From Sphingopyxis sp. YF1 (GTDB lineage Bacteria; Pseudomonadota; Alphaproteobacteria; Sphingomonadales; Sphingomonadaceae): a stretch of 64,000 bases of DNA. The notes beneath the pieces were generated by a model. The model made no database searches, was not told the origin of the DNA, and saw only the letters and a program-made list of their open reading frames with translations. This document shows positions 10,001 through 16,643 of the stretch, in pieces; position 1 is the stretch's first letter, and the number at the start of each line of letters is the position of its first letter. Location of the stretch: contig NZ_CP033204.1 in NCBI RefSeq assembly GCF_022701295.1, forward strand, positions 3,872,501-3,936,500. The letters run 5' to 3'. A program made the position numbers and the translations under genes.

Positions 10001-10172
10001 CATCGTCGCGGGTCCAGCGCGTATGTCGATACTGGTCGATGCCGCGGTCAGGATCGAGGGCGAAGGCCGGTTTATCGGCCGGTGGAAGGCCCGCGACCAG
10101 CGACATCCCGAGAAGCAAGAGCGCGGCGCGGTGCCGGAGCGTCTTCGGTGCGGATGTCTTCATGTGGCCCAC
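7083..10172 (-). CDS. Sensor histidine kinase with periplasmic two-component-regulator propeller
   Basis: 1029 residues from GTG 10172 (GGGGGA 5 nt upstream); an ATG three codons later (10163) is the alternative. Signal peptide at the N-terminus. Then about 620 residues of repeated blades of the kind DGYLWLASGDGLFRFDG and EGNIWVATSLGLDRF (Reg_prop-type beta-propeller), a Y_Y_Y-type domain (YRLEGQDADWIDPGG), one transmembrane helix (MLAALVLLALGAAAYLF), and a HisKA_3 kinase core with His816 in ARELHDTLLQGFQ. The ATP-binding domain shows Asn923, a G1 box DDGKGIPED (about 950) and a G2-like segment GLVGMRERAE. The architecture resembles sensors of oligosaccharides best known from Bacteroidetes. 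Here it heads a unit ending in an STN receptor, suggesting control of uptake of one substrate. Confidence 0.92.
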   Translation of the reverse strand: MGHMKTSAPKTLRHRAALLLLGMSLVAGLPPADKPAFALDPDRGIDQYRHTRWTRDDGAPAPIHAIAQTRDGYLWLASGDGLFRFDGIAFERMDADVEDATGGPRTLLVTKNGDLWTSYSASGRFAVYRRGKLSFVPTPRFDGEVVHMIQTPDGDIWAAIGQVGRPLLRYRNGAWTEVQPTAGFGRDSNTGLAVTRDGALWVAYRDKIFRKQNGSDRFELVISQPGMRSHLATDSEGRLWARDTLGVRPVTGPGGRWSGKPAAFSYPTEKVRRGFTIRFDKDGNLWVARRGDGIERLRLPSALGPGHAPAPSTEFLAADGLTSDATLAVFEDREGNIWVATSLGLDRFRNANVATEKALTKPAAFGDILHVARDGSVIIAQADSIYRARAHAAPELLEGGTAEPEAVCDGPGGAIWVVLADRILAISGTSRRSLARPSGTETGIYACGLDRWGRMWMTAAGSGLYRQTASGWFNIPAKPEKQEFYPTQLVRDPAQGDVWMIWGTDRFARLEAEGQTLVTANRPSLGTIYTMAPAQTGILIAGADRIGRLKDGRITALGFDRVPGLRGVNGIAQTATGETWALGYQGFVRMRSADFERALTDPQFTAPHRVFDFVDGLPDRYARQSMQSLVQGGDGRIWGATLAGTVWIDPAHIQANKLPPPVAIGTLIAGGVKYFDPDQVRLPAGSSSLTFGFAALSLGVPERVQIRYRLEGQDADWIDPGGRRQASYTNLGPGTYRFRVIAANEDGIWNRKGAVLEVTIPPTFLQSIWFKMLAALVLLALGAAAYLFRVRQLEARLQGRFDVRIAERERIARELHDTLLQGFQALMLQFKAGVNRLPASERKPLDEALARAQGVLVEGRDRVRDLRAPRSDAGLETVLLDLARDITAGSGIDVRMASEGTPHGLHPIAFEEIERICEEAIRNVVHHSEAGTLRIDLLWGARDLKLALRDDGKGIPEDVASQGSRSGHYGLVGMRERAERIGADLTVSSRPGSGTEVVLSIPAAAAYGGRPPGLFERLRSLFPLRKHKP

Positions 10173-10308
10173 CTGCGTCCCCCACAGCAGAGATCCAGAT
10201 GCGCCGTTCTACGCTCTTCGCAGACACTCTTCATCCCCAAAAGGCTAAGTCCGTCCTACCCAATATCGGGATGTATCTTGGGCCTGCCCGCGCTCATATC
10301 GCTGGGCC

Positions 10309-10659
10309 ATGCGATCATTCTTTCCCGAGTATCCTGGGGGGACTCTCGGCGCTGGCCTTTTGCTGATGCGCCTCTCCAATGCTGCCGCACTCGCGCTGGA
10401 TCCGCTCCCGGCGGCTGCCATCCAGTCGTGGGTGGCAGGACTTTTGGCCCTCGCGCTGCTTCTCGGTCTTCGGACGCGGGCGGCCGCCCTCGCTGGCATG
10501 GCCCTGGCGCTTGTCGAGGCCCCGATGGGGGGAAGCCTGGCTATGACGCTTTGCCACCTGTCGGCGCTTGCCGCGCTGACGCTCGGAGGCCCGGGGGCCT
10601 ATTCGGCGGACGCCCGATCTTTTGGCCGAAGAATAGTCACGCTTCCGGCCAAGCCCTGA
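10309..10659 (+). CDS. Small membrane protein, DoxX-like
   Basis: 116 residues with three to four hydrophobic segments (about 15-35, 42-58, 63-75, 79-95) and a short polar tail. Spacing of helices and overall size resemble the small DoxX/DUF-type membrane proteins, but no diagnostic motif is visible. It is divergent from the sensor kinase; the 136-bp gap contains an imperfect inverted repeat (CCCaatatcGGG near 10259) that could be an operator. No strong ribosome site is seen before ATG 10309. Function unknown. Confidence 0.5.
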   Translation: MRSFFPEYPGGTLGAGLLLMRLSNAAALALDPLPAAAIQSWVAGLLALALLLGLRTRAAALAGMALALVEAPMGGSLAMTLCHLSALAALTLGGPGAYSADARSFGRRIVTLPAKP

Positions 10660-10701
10660 GCCCGCCACCTGATCCGGAAGCGGCCCTCCTGTAGGATAAG
10701 G

Positions 10702-10737
10702 AAAAAAACGCCCGCCCGACAGGTAGACGGGCGGGCG
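10702..10737 (-). terminator. Intrinsic terminator
   Basis: Perfect 10-bp GC stem (10728-10737 with 10709-10718), 9-nt loop, then seven consecutive T on the minus strand (A7 at 10702-10708 on the plus strand). A strong Rho-independent signal for transcription coming from higher coordinates. Confidence 0.8.
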
Positions 10738-10870
10738 CAGGAATGAAGATCTGGCCCTTGCAAGAAAGGCGAGCTCTTCTGGGTCGCCCGGCGCCGTTAT
10801 GTGCTACGCACCGCCACCGATTGGACCAAAACGCCAAAAGCGACGGGCGCCGGGCTTCCGTAGCGTAAAT
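10702..10870 (-). ncRNA. Candidate structured small RNA ending in an intrinsic terminator
   Basis: The 299-bp gap between flanking genes holds no convincing ORF but contains strong structure on the minus strand. A perfect 10-bp stem (10846-10855 with 10786-10795) encloses two small hairpins (GTGC-TAC-GCAC arms around 10801-10811, and CGC/GCG arms around 10833-10842). About 50 nt downstream is a perfect 10-bp terminator stem followed by T7. A 6-nt complement (10803-10808 with 10859-10864) could form a pseudoknot. No minus-strand protein gene ends here, so the terminator most simply serves an RNA. The 5' end is a guess; I could not match it to a known family. Confidence 0.4.
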
Positions 10871-10899
10871 TCCTATCCGGAACCGCATTTCGAAACCAT

Positions 10900-10910
10900 T
10901 TGTTAACCTT
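10900..10910 (+). promoter_or_regulatory. CtrA-like half site upstream of sciP paralogue
   Basis: TTGTTAACCTT about 50 nt before the sciP-like start matches a CtrA-type half site (TTAACC). CtrA is known to control sciP in Caulobacter; here the site is only a sequence resemblance, and no second half site at N7 spacing is seen. Confidence 0.3.
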
Positions 10911-10958
10911 AGAGCGGCAGGTTCACGCGGGGGGCACAAGGCGAATGGAGACGTCGCA

Positions 10959-11240
10959 GTGCTGGAACCGAACCGTATCGAGAGATCCGTCATGGGACCG
11001 AGCGGGCCGATATCGCTCGGCGACCTGCCGCCTTCGTGCACAGCCTATTGGGTGAGCCGCCGCAAGGCGGAAGTGCTCGCGGCGATCGACGGCGGGCTGC
11101 TCGAGGCGAGCGATGCCTGCGCGCGTTACCGTCTGAGCGTGGAAGAGCTTGCGGCTTGGCGGCGCGCGGTCGATCGCGCCGGCGTTCCCGGCTTACGGAT
11201 CACGAAGCTGCGTACGGCGCGGAGCGCAGTAAGGAGATAG
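10959..11240 (+). CDS. sciP: SciP-type CtrA inhibitor (DUF1153 family)
   Basis: 93 residues from GTG 10959, with GGAG 9 nt upstream. It contains the conserved signature GPSGPISLGDLPP, then WVSRRKAEVLAAIDGGLL, ACARYRLSVEELAAWRRAVD and a C-terminal GVPGLRITKLR: the HTH core and tail of the SciP/DUF1153 family. In Caulobacter SciP binds CtrA and blocks transcription of its targets outside the proper cell-cycle stage. Several positions differ from the usual housekeeping form (for example CTAYW in place of the common PGTxRW), so this may be a divergent paralogue. It lies directly at the edge of the conjugative region. Confidence 0.85.
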   Translation: MLEPNRIERSVMGPSGPISLGDLPPSCTAYWVSRRKAEVLAAIDGGLLEASDACARYRLSVEELAAWRRAVDRAGVPGLRITKLRTARSAVRR

Positions 11241-11282
11241 ATCGAGCAGCCACGCGCGCCCCCACCGCGCGTGGCAGCTTTC

Positions 11283-11319
11283 GGGGCGGCGCGGCAGACT
11301 GGTCCCTTCGCGCCGCCCC
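11283..11319 (+). terminator. Hairpin after sciP paralogue
   Basis: 11-bp perfect stem (11283-11293 with 11309-11319) followed by TTAAT. A shorter 8-bp GC stem (CACGCGCG/CGCGCGTG) precedes it just after the sciP stop. Either could terminate sciP from the left and the trb operon from the right; the T-tract is poor. Confidence 0.4.
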
Positions 11320-11416
11320 TTAATGTCGACAGGTGCATGCCGAGCCCTGGCGCGGCCCCGATCGACACGGGCTCGACCAAATTGTTGCCGGCGTCCGAAC
11401 GCACAAGCGGCGCCTT

Positions 11417-11638
11417 TCAGCGCTGCCGCCGCGCCGTCGCAAATCCTCGATCGGCGGCGATGAAACGCTCGATCATCGGCACTGCGATTCTCTCGGGCGG
11501 CAACGGCTCGGCGAGGCCGGTCGCCTTGGCATGGACCTCGGCATAGACGAGGAGTTCGCGGTGCAGGCGCCCCGGGAGCTCGATCGTCAGCTTGACCGGC
11601 TTGTCGTCGGCGATCGGTCCGAGACGAAGCGCGCTCAT
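11417..11638 (-). CDS. DUF2274 protein, last gene of the trb operon
   Basis: 73 residues. The compact sequence with KLTIELPGRLHRELLVYAEVH and a C-terminal AVPMIERFIAADRGF is the DUF2274 signature seen at the end of sphingomonad and Tn4371-like trb operons. Its ATG overlaps the TrbI stop (ATGA), so it is translationally coupled to the secretion genes. The opening half resembles a ribbon-helix-helix strand-helix (KLTIELP), suggesting a small DNA-binding or accessory protein, but no role is established. Confidence 0.85.
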   Translation of the reverse strand: MSALRLGPIADDKPVKLTIELPGRLHRELLVYAEVHAKATGLAEPLPPERIAVPMIERFIAADRGFATARRQR

Positions 11639-12843
11639 CCTTCGCCGCCTTCAGATTCGAAGACGAGATCGCGTGTCACGATGACCCGCAGCGGATGGCC
11701 GGGACGAATGGTCAGCGTCGGCGGGACCTTCATTTCGCGCTCCACGATCCGCTGGCCCGCCTCGTTCGCGCTGTCCTGCGTTCCATCGCGAAGCGCACGG
11801 ATGAGGGCGCCATCGCCGCCCGATCCCGCTTCGGCGCCGATACCGAGCATGGTCGAGACGAGCGCCGCGCGCAGTACCCGGCCCCAGTGATGGTCGGTGC
11901 GGTCGGAGAGACCTGCCCGGCCCGACGCGTCCGCGCCCGGTTCGCGATCAAGCGCGATCGAACGGCCGCCCGGAAGGATGAGGCGTTCCCAGACAAGCAG
12001 GACCCGGCTCTGCCCGTCGGCGATCTCGCTGTCATATTCACCGATCAACCTGGCGCCCTGCGGTATCAGCAGGAACCTCCCCGTAGGGCTGTCATAGACA
12101 TTCTGGGTCACCTGCGCGGTGATCTGCCCCGGAAGGTCGGAGCGGATACCGGTGATGAGCGCGGCCGGAATCACGCTGCCGGCCTGGATCACATGTGGCG
12201 ACGAGGGGGCGACGATCCGCGCCATGCTCTCGGTCGGTCGCGCACCGCCGCCCCGGAGAAAGCCTCGCCGCCGGTCGGCGGCGACCGCATTGGGCCGCGG
12301 TCCGTCTGCGGACGCTTGCGGCCCGCTGCCGCCAAGCTCTGGCAACGCCGTCGCAGCCGAGGCGCCGCTGCCTAGGAAGAGCTGGCTGGCGCGGGCGCTC
12401 TCGCGCTCCTGCGCGGCGCGCGCGCGCGACTGCTCGGCCGCCGCAACCCTCGGATCTTTGGTCGGCGCGCCTATCGGCGGGACTGGTACCGCTTCGTCCT
12501 TCTCGCGCGCCGCGAGGATCGGCCGTCCGAGATCGCCGGGCAACGGCTCGCCGAGCTTCGGGATCTTGCCATAGTCTCCCGGCGCGCCGGTCACGAGCTC
12601 GGACTTGTTCGCCCGGTCGCTGTCGTAGAGATTCTCGGGCACCTTGGGCGCCGCCGGCTGGAGCGCGTAAAGCAGAGCGCCGCCGATCGCGACTCCCGAG
12701 ACGCCGCCGATGATGGCGAGCGCCCTGCGCGACAGGCGCATCACCGTCGGCGGTTCGGCGCCAAGCCGGAAGGGTTCGGCGCCGAGCGGCGGGGCGGCTG
12801 GCGGCCCCGCCACCAGCTTCTCGACCTGTTCCGGGCCGCTCAT
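11635..12843 (-). CDS. trbI: TrbI/VirB10-family type IV secretion protein
   Basis: 402 residues. Short cytoplasmic N-terminus, one transmembrane helix (ALAIIGGVSGVAIGGALLYAL, about 36-61), a Pro-rich periplasmic linker, then the VirB10 beta-barrel domain (IQAGSVIPAALITGIRSDLPGQI; LIPQGARLIGEYDSEI; HPLRVIVTRDLVFE). It spans inner membrane to outer-membrane pore in the conjugative channel. The start overlaps the TrbG stop. Length and motif order are normal for TrbI, with no damage visible. Confidence 0.95.
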   Translation of the reverse strand: MSGPEQVEKLVAGPPAAPPLGAEPFRLGAEPPTVMRLSRRALAIIGGVSGVAIGGALLYALQPAAPKVPENLYDSDRANKSELVTGAPGDYGKIPKLGEPLPGDLGRPILAAREKDEAVPVPPIGAPTKDPRVAAAEQSRARAAQERESARASQLFLGSGASAATALPELGGSGPQASADGPRPNAVAADRRRGFLRGGGARPTESMARIVAPSSPHVIQAGSVIPAALITGIRSDLPGQITAQVTQNVYDSPTGRFLLIPQGARLIGEYDSEIADGQSRVLLVWERLILPGGRSIALDREPGADASGRAGLSDRTDHHWGRVLRAALVSTMLGIGAEAGSGGDGALIRALRDGTQDSANEAGQRIVEREMKVPPTLTIRPGHPLRVIVTRDLVFESEGGEG

Positions 12844-13691
12844 GAGCGTTCCCGCGGGCGCAAGGCGCGCTCGATGATCACCTTGCGTGCCGCGCGGCCG
12901 GCGCCCATGCGCAGTTCGCCGCGCTCGAACAGCCGGTCGACAATCATGAAGCGTCCCTGGACACGGTAGTTGAGAAGCTCCGTCTCTCCCTTCGCGCCCG
13001 TGGCGAACAGCGGCGGCATCTCACCCGACGCAATATCGTCGCCGAACTCGACGAAGGTCTGCCGCCCATCGTCAAAGACTCGCACGGGGCGCCAGTCGGG
13101 TTTGTCGCCCGAGAGGCGATAGCGAAAGTTGAGCGACCCAAGGTCGAGCCCGGCCGCAATGGGTGCCGCCCGCTCACGCTCGGCCTCGGCGGCGCGCAGC
13201 GCGATCAGCTCGGCTTCCGGATAGGACCAGGAGACCGACGCCATATAGGTGGCGGGCGTCGCGCGGAGCTCCAGGTGATAGGTCCGCCGGCTCGTGTTCA
13301 CGACGATGTTCGTCATGATGTCGGGCCGCGTGGGCTTCACCAGGATATGAACGCGCCGCGCGGCACCGCTGCCGCTCACCGTGTCGCCGATGATCCAGCG
13401 CACCGTATCGCCGGCCGCGACCGGCCCCGGCCCGACGAGTTCCTCGCCTTCCTGCAGCACGATGTCGGTGACCCGCCCCGGCGACGCATAGACTTGGTAC
13501 AGCGCACCCTCGGCCCAGGCATATTTCTGGATCGCGTTGAGAAAGGTCGCACGATCGGGCTGCACGCGCGCGGCGTCATTGGCGCGCCCGACATTCGCCT
13601 TCGCATCGCGGTTTTCGGCCGCTAAGGAGGGCGCCGCCGCGCCGAGCGCAGCGGCGCCGACGAGCAGGGACATATGAAAAATAGCCTTCAT
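12840..13691 (-). CDS. trbG: TrbG/VirB9-family outer-membrane T4SS protein
   Basis: 283 residues with a cleavable signal peptide (SLLVGAAALGAAAPSLAAE). Core features: the VirB9/CagX-type stretch GALYQVYASPGRVTDIVLQEGEE, then RRTYHLELRATPATYMASVSWSYPE and FNFRYR-like segments (here LNFRYRLSGDKPDWRPVRVFDD). It forms the outer-membrane collar together with TrbI and a lipoprotein-like partner. Its ATG overlaps the TrbF stop, and its stop overlaps the trbI start. Confidence 0.95.
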   Translation of the reverse strand: MKAIFHMSLLVGAAALGAAAPSLAAENRDAKANVGRANDAARVQPDRATFLNAIQKYAWAEGALYQVYASPGRVTDIVLQEGEELVGPGPVAAGDTVRWIIGDTVSGSGAARRVHILVKPTRPDIMTNIVVNTSRRTYHLELRATPATYMASVSWSYPEAELIALRAAEAERERAAPIAAGLDLGSLNFRYRLSGDKPDWRPVRVFDDGRQTFVEFGDDIASGEMPPLFATGAKGETELLNYRVQGRFMIVDRLFERGELRMGAGRAARKVIIERALRPRERS

Positions 13692-14371
13692 TGATTGAGC
13701 TCCTTGGACCAGGAAATAGCGGACACGAACACGCCGAGCGGATTGCGGCGGAGCGCGTCGGCGGTGCGCGGCGGCACATGGGCGACGGTGAGGATGGCCG
13801 ACCAGCGCGACGTCTCGATGAGGCTCCCGTCCTGATAGCGGCGTTCGGACCAGGCGATGCGGAAGCTGTCCTTCGAGGCGCGGATTACGCTCGAGACATC
13901 GACCGCGACCTGGAACTTCCCGACCTCGGCAAAGGGGTCATTGTTTCGTGCATGGTCGTTGAGCGCCTGCGCCCCGGCCGCGGTCGTGAAGTCGTAGGCC
14001 GCGAGCCAATCCTTGCGCAGCACGACCAGGTCGGCCGGGATCGCGCGGACATGCTCGATGAAACGCGCGAGATGGAATGCTATCTGCGGATCGGTCGGCT
14101 GATAATCCTCGTCCGCCGGCGCGACGGCGCGGGCCTCGCCGAGTTTGTCGACTTCGACGACCCAGGGCGTGATCGTGCCGCGCGCCGAGTGCCAGATGAG
14201 GCCGCCGGCCAGACCGCCTGAAAGCAGGAGCGAACCGAAGAAGGCAAGCCGCCAGTTCTTCGCCTGCACGCGGGCCGAACCGATGCGATCGTCCCAGACC
14301 TGCGCGGCGCGCTGGTAAGGCGTGACCGGCTCGGGCGCGCGGCCATAATGGTTGGTGGGTCTTTTGAACAT
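13688..14371 (-). CDS. trbF: TrbF/VirB8-family inner-membrane T4SS protein
   Basis: 227 residues. Conserved N-terminus (NHYGRAPEPVTPYQRAAQVWDDRIGSA), one membrane helix (LAFFGSLLLSGGLAGGLIW), then a periplasmic VirB8 fold with TPWVVEVDKLGEA and AWSERRYQDG. Scaffold for assembly of the mating channel. It starts 6 bp after the trbL stop. Confidence 0.95.
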   Translation of the reverse strand: MFKRPTNHYGRAPEPVTPYQRAAQVWDDRIGSARVQAKNWRLAFFGSLLLSGGLAGGLIWHSARGTITPWVVEVDKLGEARAVAPADEDYQPTDPQIAFHLARFIEHVRAIPADLVVLRKDWLAAYDFTTAAGAQALNDHARNNDPFAEVGKFQVAVDVSSVIRASKDSFRIAWSERRYQDGSLIETSRWSAILTVAHVPPRTADALRRNPLGVFVSAISWSKELNQ

Positions 14372-14377
14372 GATCGA

Positions 14378-15658
14378 TCAGTCCTTTTCACTGATGTCGG
14401 GAGCCGAGCCGCCGCCGTGGCTGTCGCCGCCCTTCAGGGTCTGGGCGCCGATGGTCGCCCCCTGCGTCACGATCTGGCGGCGGCGCATCGCGGCGGCCCA
14501 GGCTGGCGGTCGGTCCGCGGGCTTGGTGGGCGCCGCGCCATCCGCGGATGCATCTCGACCAGCCTCGAAGTTGGCGCGGATCTTTTCGGCCGCGCTGCGG
14601 AGCGGCGCTGCGGCGCCGCTCGCCGCGGTACGGGCAACATTGGCCAAACCCGAGCCAACCGCCCTCGCCCCGCTCTTTCCGGCCGCGCCTGCGGAATAAG
14701 CCCCCGAGGCGCTTCCGGCGCCCCGGGCGCCCGCCGCGGCCGCACCGCGCGCCGCCGTTGCGGCAGCGCCGGTCGCGAGCGCCGTGCCGGCTGCGCCGGC
14801 GGCAAGCGTGGCGCTCGCCGCGACAGTGGTCCCGGCAGCAGCGCCGGCTCCAAGCTGGGGTCCGCCCGCGACGATGCCATTGGCGATGCTGGGCCCGAAG
14901 ATGCCGAGGCCGAGCAGGGTCAGCGCGCCGAGCGCGATCGCCATCGCCTGCTCGATGTCGGGCTCGGGACCGATACCAGCATCGAGAAAGCGATCGAACA
15001 GCGTCGTGCCGATGCCGGTGATCACGGCGAGGACCAGCACCTTGATACCCGAGGATATGATATGCCCGAGGACCCGCTCGGCCATGAAAGCCGTTCGCCC
15101 GAAAAAGGCGAAAGGAATGAGGACGAAGCCCGCAAGGGTGACGAGCTTGAACTCGAGGATCGTCACGAAGACCTGCACCGCGAGGATGAAGAAGGCCAGC
15201 ACGACGATCACCCACGCGACGAGCAGGATCATGATCTGGACGAAGTTGGTGAAGAGTCCGACGGGTCCCAAAAGATCGGCGCTGGCGTCGAGCAGCGGCT
15301 CGGCCGCATCGAGCCCTGTCTCTGCGACGACGCCGGGACGCATGAAATCGCCGATCGCCATGGCGCCGCCGCTCGCCTTGAGGCCGAGACCTGCGAAGCT
15401 TTCGAGCAGGATCGTGGCGAGGCTCTGGAAATTGCCGATGATGAAGGCGAAGACACCGATGTAGAGCGTCTTCTTGACGAGCCGCTGGAGAACATCCTCG
15501 TCGGTTCCCCACGCCCAGAATAGAGCCGCGATCGTCACGTCGATCACGATCAGCGTCGAGGACAGGAAGCCGACCTCGCCGCCGAGCAGCCCGAAGCCGC
15601 TGTCGATGTAGGTCGAGAAGACCGACAGGAATTGGTCGATGACGCCGGTATCGTTCAT
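14378..15658 (-). CDS. trbL: TrbL/VirB6-family polytopic T4SS protein
   Basis: 426 residues from ATG 15658, which overlaps the TrbK stop; an apparent upstream extension to 15706 lies within the trbK coding sequence. At least six transmembrane segments between about residues 30 and 270 (for example IMILLVAWVIVVLAFFILA and VTLAGFVLIPFAFFG), followed by a long Ala/Gly-rich cytoplasmic tail (about 280-426) containing many AAG and GAA repeats. The low-complexity tail is usual in this family. It is an inner-membrane component of the DNA translocation channel. Confidence 0.94.
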   Translation of the reverse strand: MNDTGVIDQFLSVFSTYIDSGFGLLGGEVGFLSSTLIVIDVTIAALFWAWGTDEDVLQRLVKKTLYIGVFAFIIGNFQSLATILLESFAGLGLKASGGAMAIGDFMRPGVVAETGLDAAEPLLDASADLLGPVGLFTNFVQIMILLVAWVIVVLAFFILAVQVFVTILEFKLVTLAGFVLIPFAFFGRTAFMAERVLGHIISSGIKVLVLAVITGIGTTLFDRFLDAGIGPEPDIEQAMAIALGALTLLGLGIFGPSIANGIVAGGPQLGAGAAAGTTVAASATLAAGAAGTALATGAAATAARGAAAAGARGAGSASGAYSAGAAGKSGARAVGSGLANVARTAASGAAAPLRSAAEKIRANFEAGRDASADGAAPTKPADRPPAWAAAMRRRQIVTQGATIGAQTLKGGDSHGGGSAPDISEKD

Positions 15659-15909
15659 CTGTCTTGCCTTTCCTGGCCAAAGAAGTGGCGGCGCTTCGCT
15701 TCCCATGCGGCCTCACACTCGGGATCGGCGACAGTGACGGTGCGGCAGCGCCGCAGCGTGCCTTCGAGCTCGGGTCGTGCGTCCGCTCCGGAGATCTGCG
15801 GGGGAGCGGACGCGCGCGGCGCGGGCGGATCGACTGCGGCCAGCAGTGCGATCGTCAGCGCCATTCCGCCGACGATCGCTCCGGCGACGAGCTTCCCCGC
15901 CCGGCCCAT
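15655..15909 (-). CDS. trbK: TrbK-alt, putative entry-exclusion/lipoprotein-like small T4SS protein
   Basis: 84 residues from ATG 15909. One N-terminal membrane helix (LVAGAIVGGMALTIALLA), then a short polar domain with two Cys in the conserved pattern RRCRTVTVADPECEAAWEAKRRHFFG. This C...C-AW-RRHFF ending is the hallmark of the alternative TrbK found in alphaproteobacterial trb operons. It probably limits redundant DNA uptake by donor cells. The start follows the TrbJ stop by one base. Confidence 0.88.
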   Translation of the reverse strand: MGRAGKLVAGAIVGGMALTIALLAAVDPPAPRASAPPQISGADARPELEGTLRRCRTVTVADPECEAAWEAKRRHFFGQERQDR

Positions 15910-15910
15910 C

Positions 15911-16630
15911 TCAATTGCCCCTGCGGAAGCGGCGGAAGCGTTCGCGCCCTTCGGCCTCGGTCGCCGCCGCGCGTGCGGCATCGAGCATCTCGGCGCGGCC
16001 CTGCGCCGCGATCGCGGCAGCGAGATCGCCGAGCTGCTGCGACTGGAGCGCGAGCAGCTGATTGCCCGCCTGCGCCGCCTGCAGCGCGCCCGATGCCGAC
16101 TGGCTTGCCGTGACGAGCGTCGAGATCGACTGGCGCGCCGCGCCCATATTGGTGACGACGCCGGCCTGAACCTTCATCGCATCCTGAAAGGCGCCCACGC
16201 TGTCGTTCCAGCGCGCCTCGGCATTGGCGACCAGCGCGGCCTGCGGCCCCGTCAGCGCCCCGCCCTTGTAGCGGGTATCGAACGCCTTTTGGATGTCGCC
16301 GACATCGAAGGCGATCCGCTGCGCCTGCCCAAGCAGTTCGCGGGTGAGATCGACCTGCCCCTGCAGCTCCTGCAGCGTCGACGTCGGCAGGCTCTGCAGG
16401 TTGCGGGCCTCATTGACCAGCGACGTCGCCTGGTTCTGGAGCTGCTTGATCTGGTTGTTGATCTGCTCGAGCGTGCGCGCGGCGGTCAGGATATTCTGGG
16501 CATAATTACGCGGATCGTGAACGATCCCGCCGATCTGCGCCGCAGCCGGCACGGCGACCGTGCCAGCCGGCACCACCGCGATCGCGATCAGACCGGCCAG
16601 CGCGGCGCGACGATAGAAACTCTTCTTCAT
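15911..16630 (-). CDS. trbJ: TrbJ/VirB5-family protein
   Basis: 239 residues from ATG 16630, with GGAG upstream. Signal peptide (AALAGLIAIAVVPAGTVAVPAAAQ), then long alpha-helical coiled-coil segments rich in Gln, Asn and Ala (LEQINNQIKQLQNQATSLVN; further helices to the end). Matches TrbJ, a periplasmic/pilus-tip-associated component. A longer upstream reading overlaps trbE and is rejected. Confidence 0.94.
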   Translation of the reverse strand: MKKSFYRRAALAGLIAIAVVPAGTVAVPAAAQIGGIVHDPRNYAQNILTAARTLEQINNQIKQLQNQATSLVNEARNLQSLPTSTLQELQGQVDLTRELLGQAQRIAFDVGDIQKAFDTRYKGGALTGPQAALVANAEARWNDSVGAFQDAMKVQAGVVTNMGAARQSISTLVTASQSASGALQAAQAGNQLLALQSQQLGDLAAAIAAQGRAEMLDAARAAATEAEGRERFRRFRRGN

Positions 16631-16643
16631 CAACTTCACTCCT

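Noticed and set aside
14388..15716. A 442-codon minus-strand frame overlapping trbL
   Set aside because: Arg-rich shadow of TrbL; TrbL has the membrane helices and operon overlaps.
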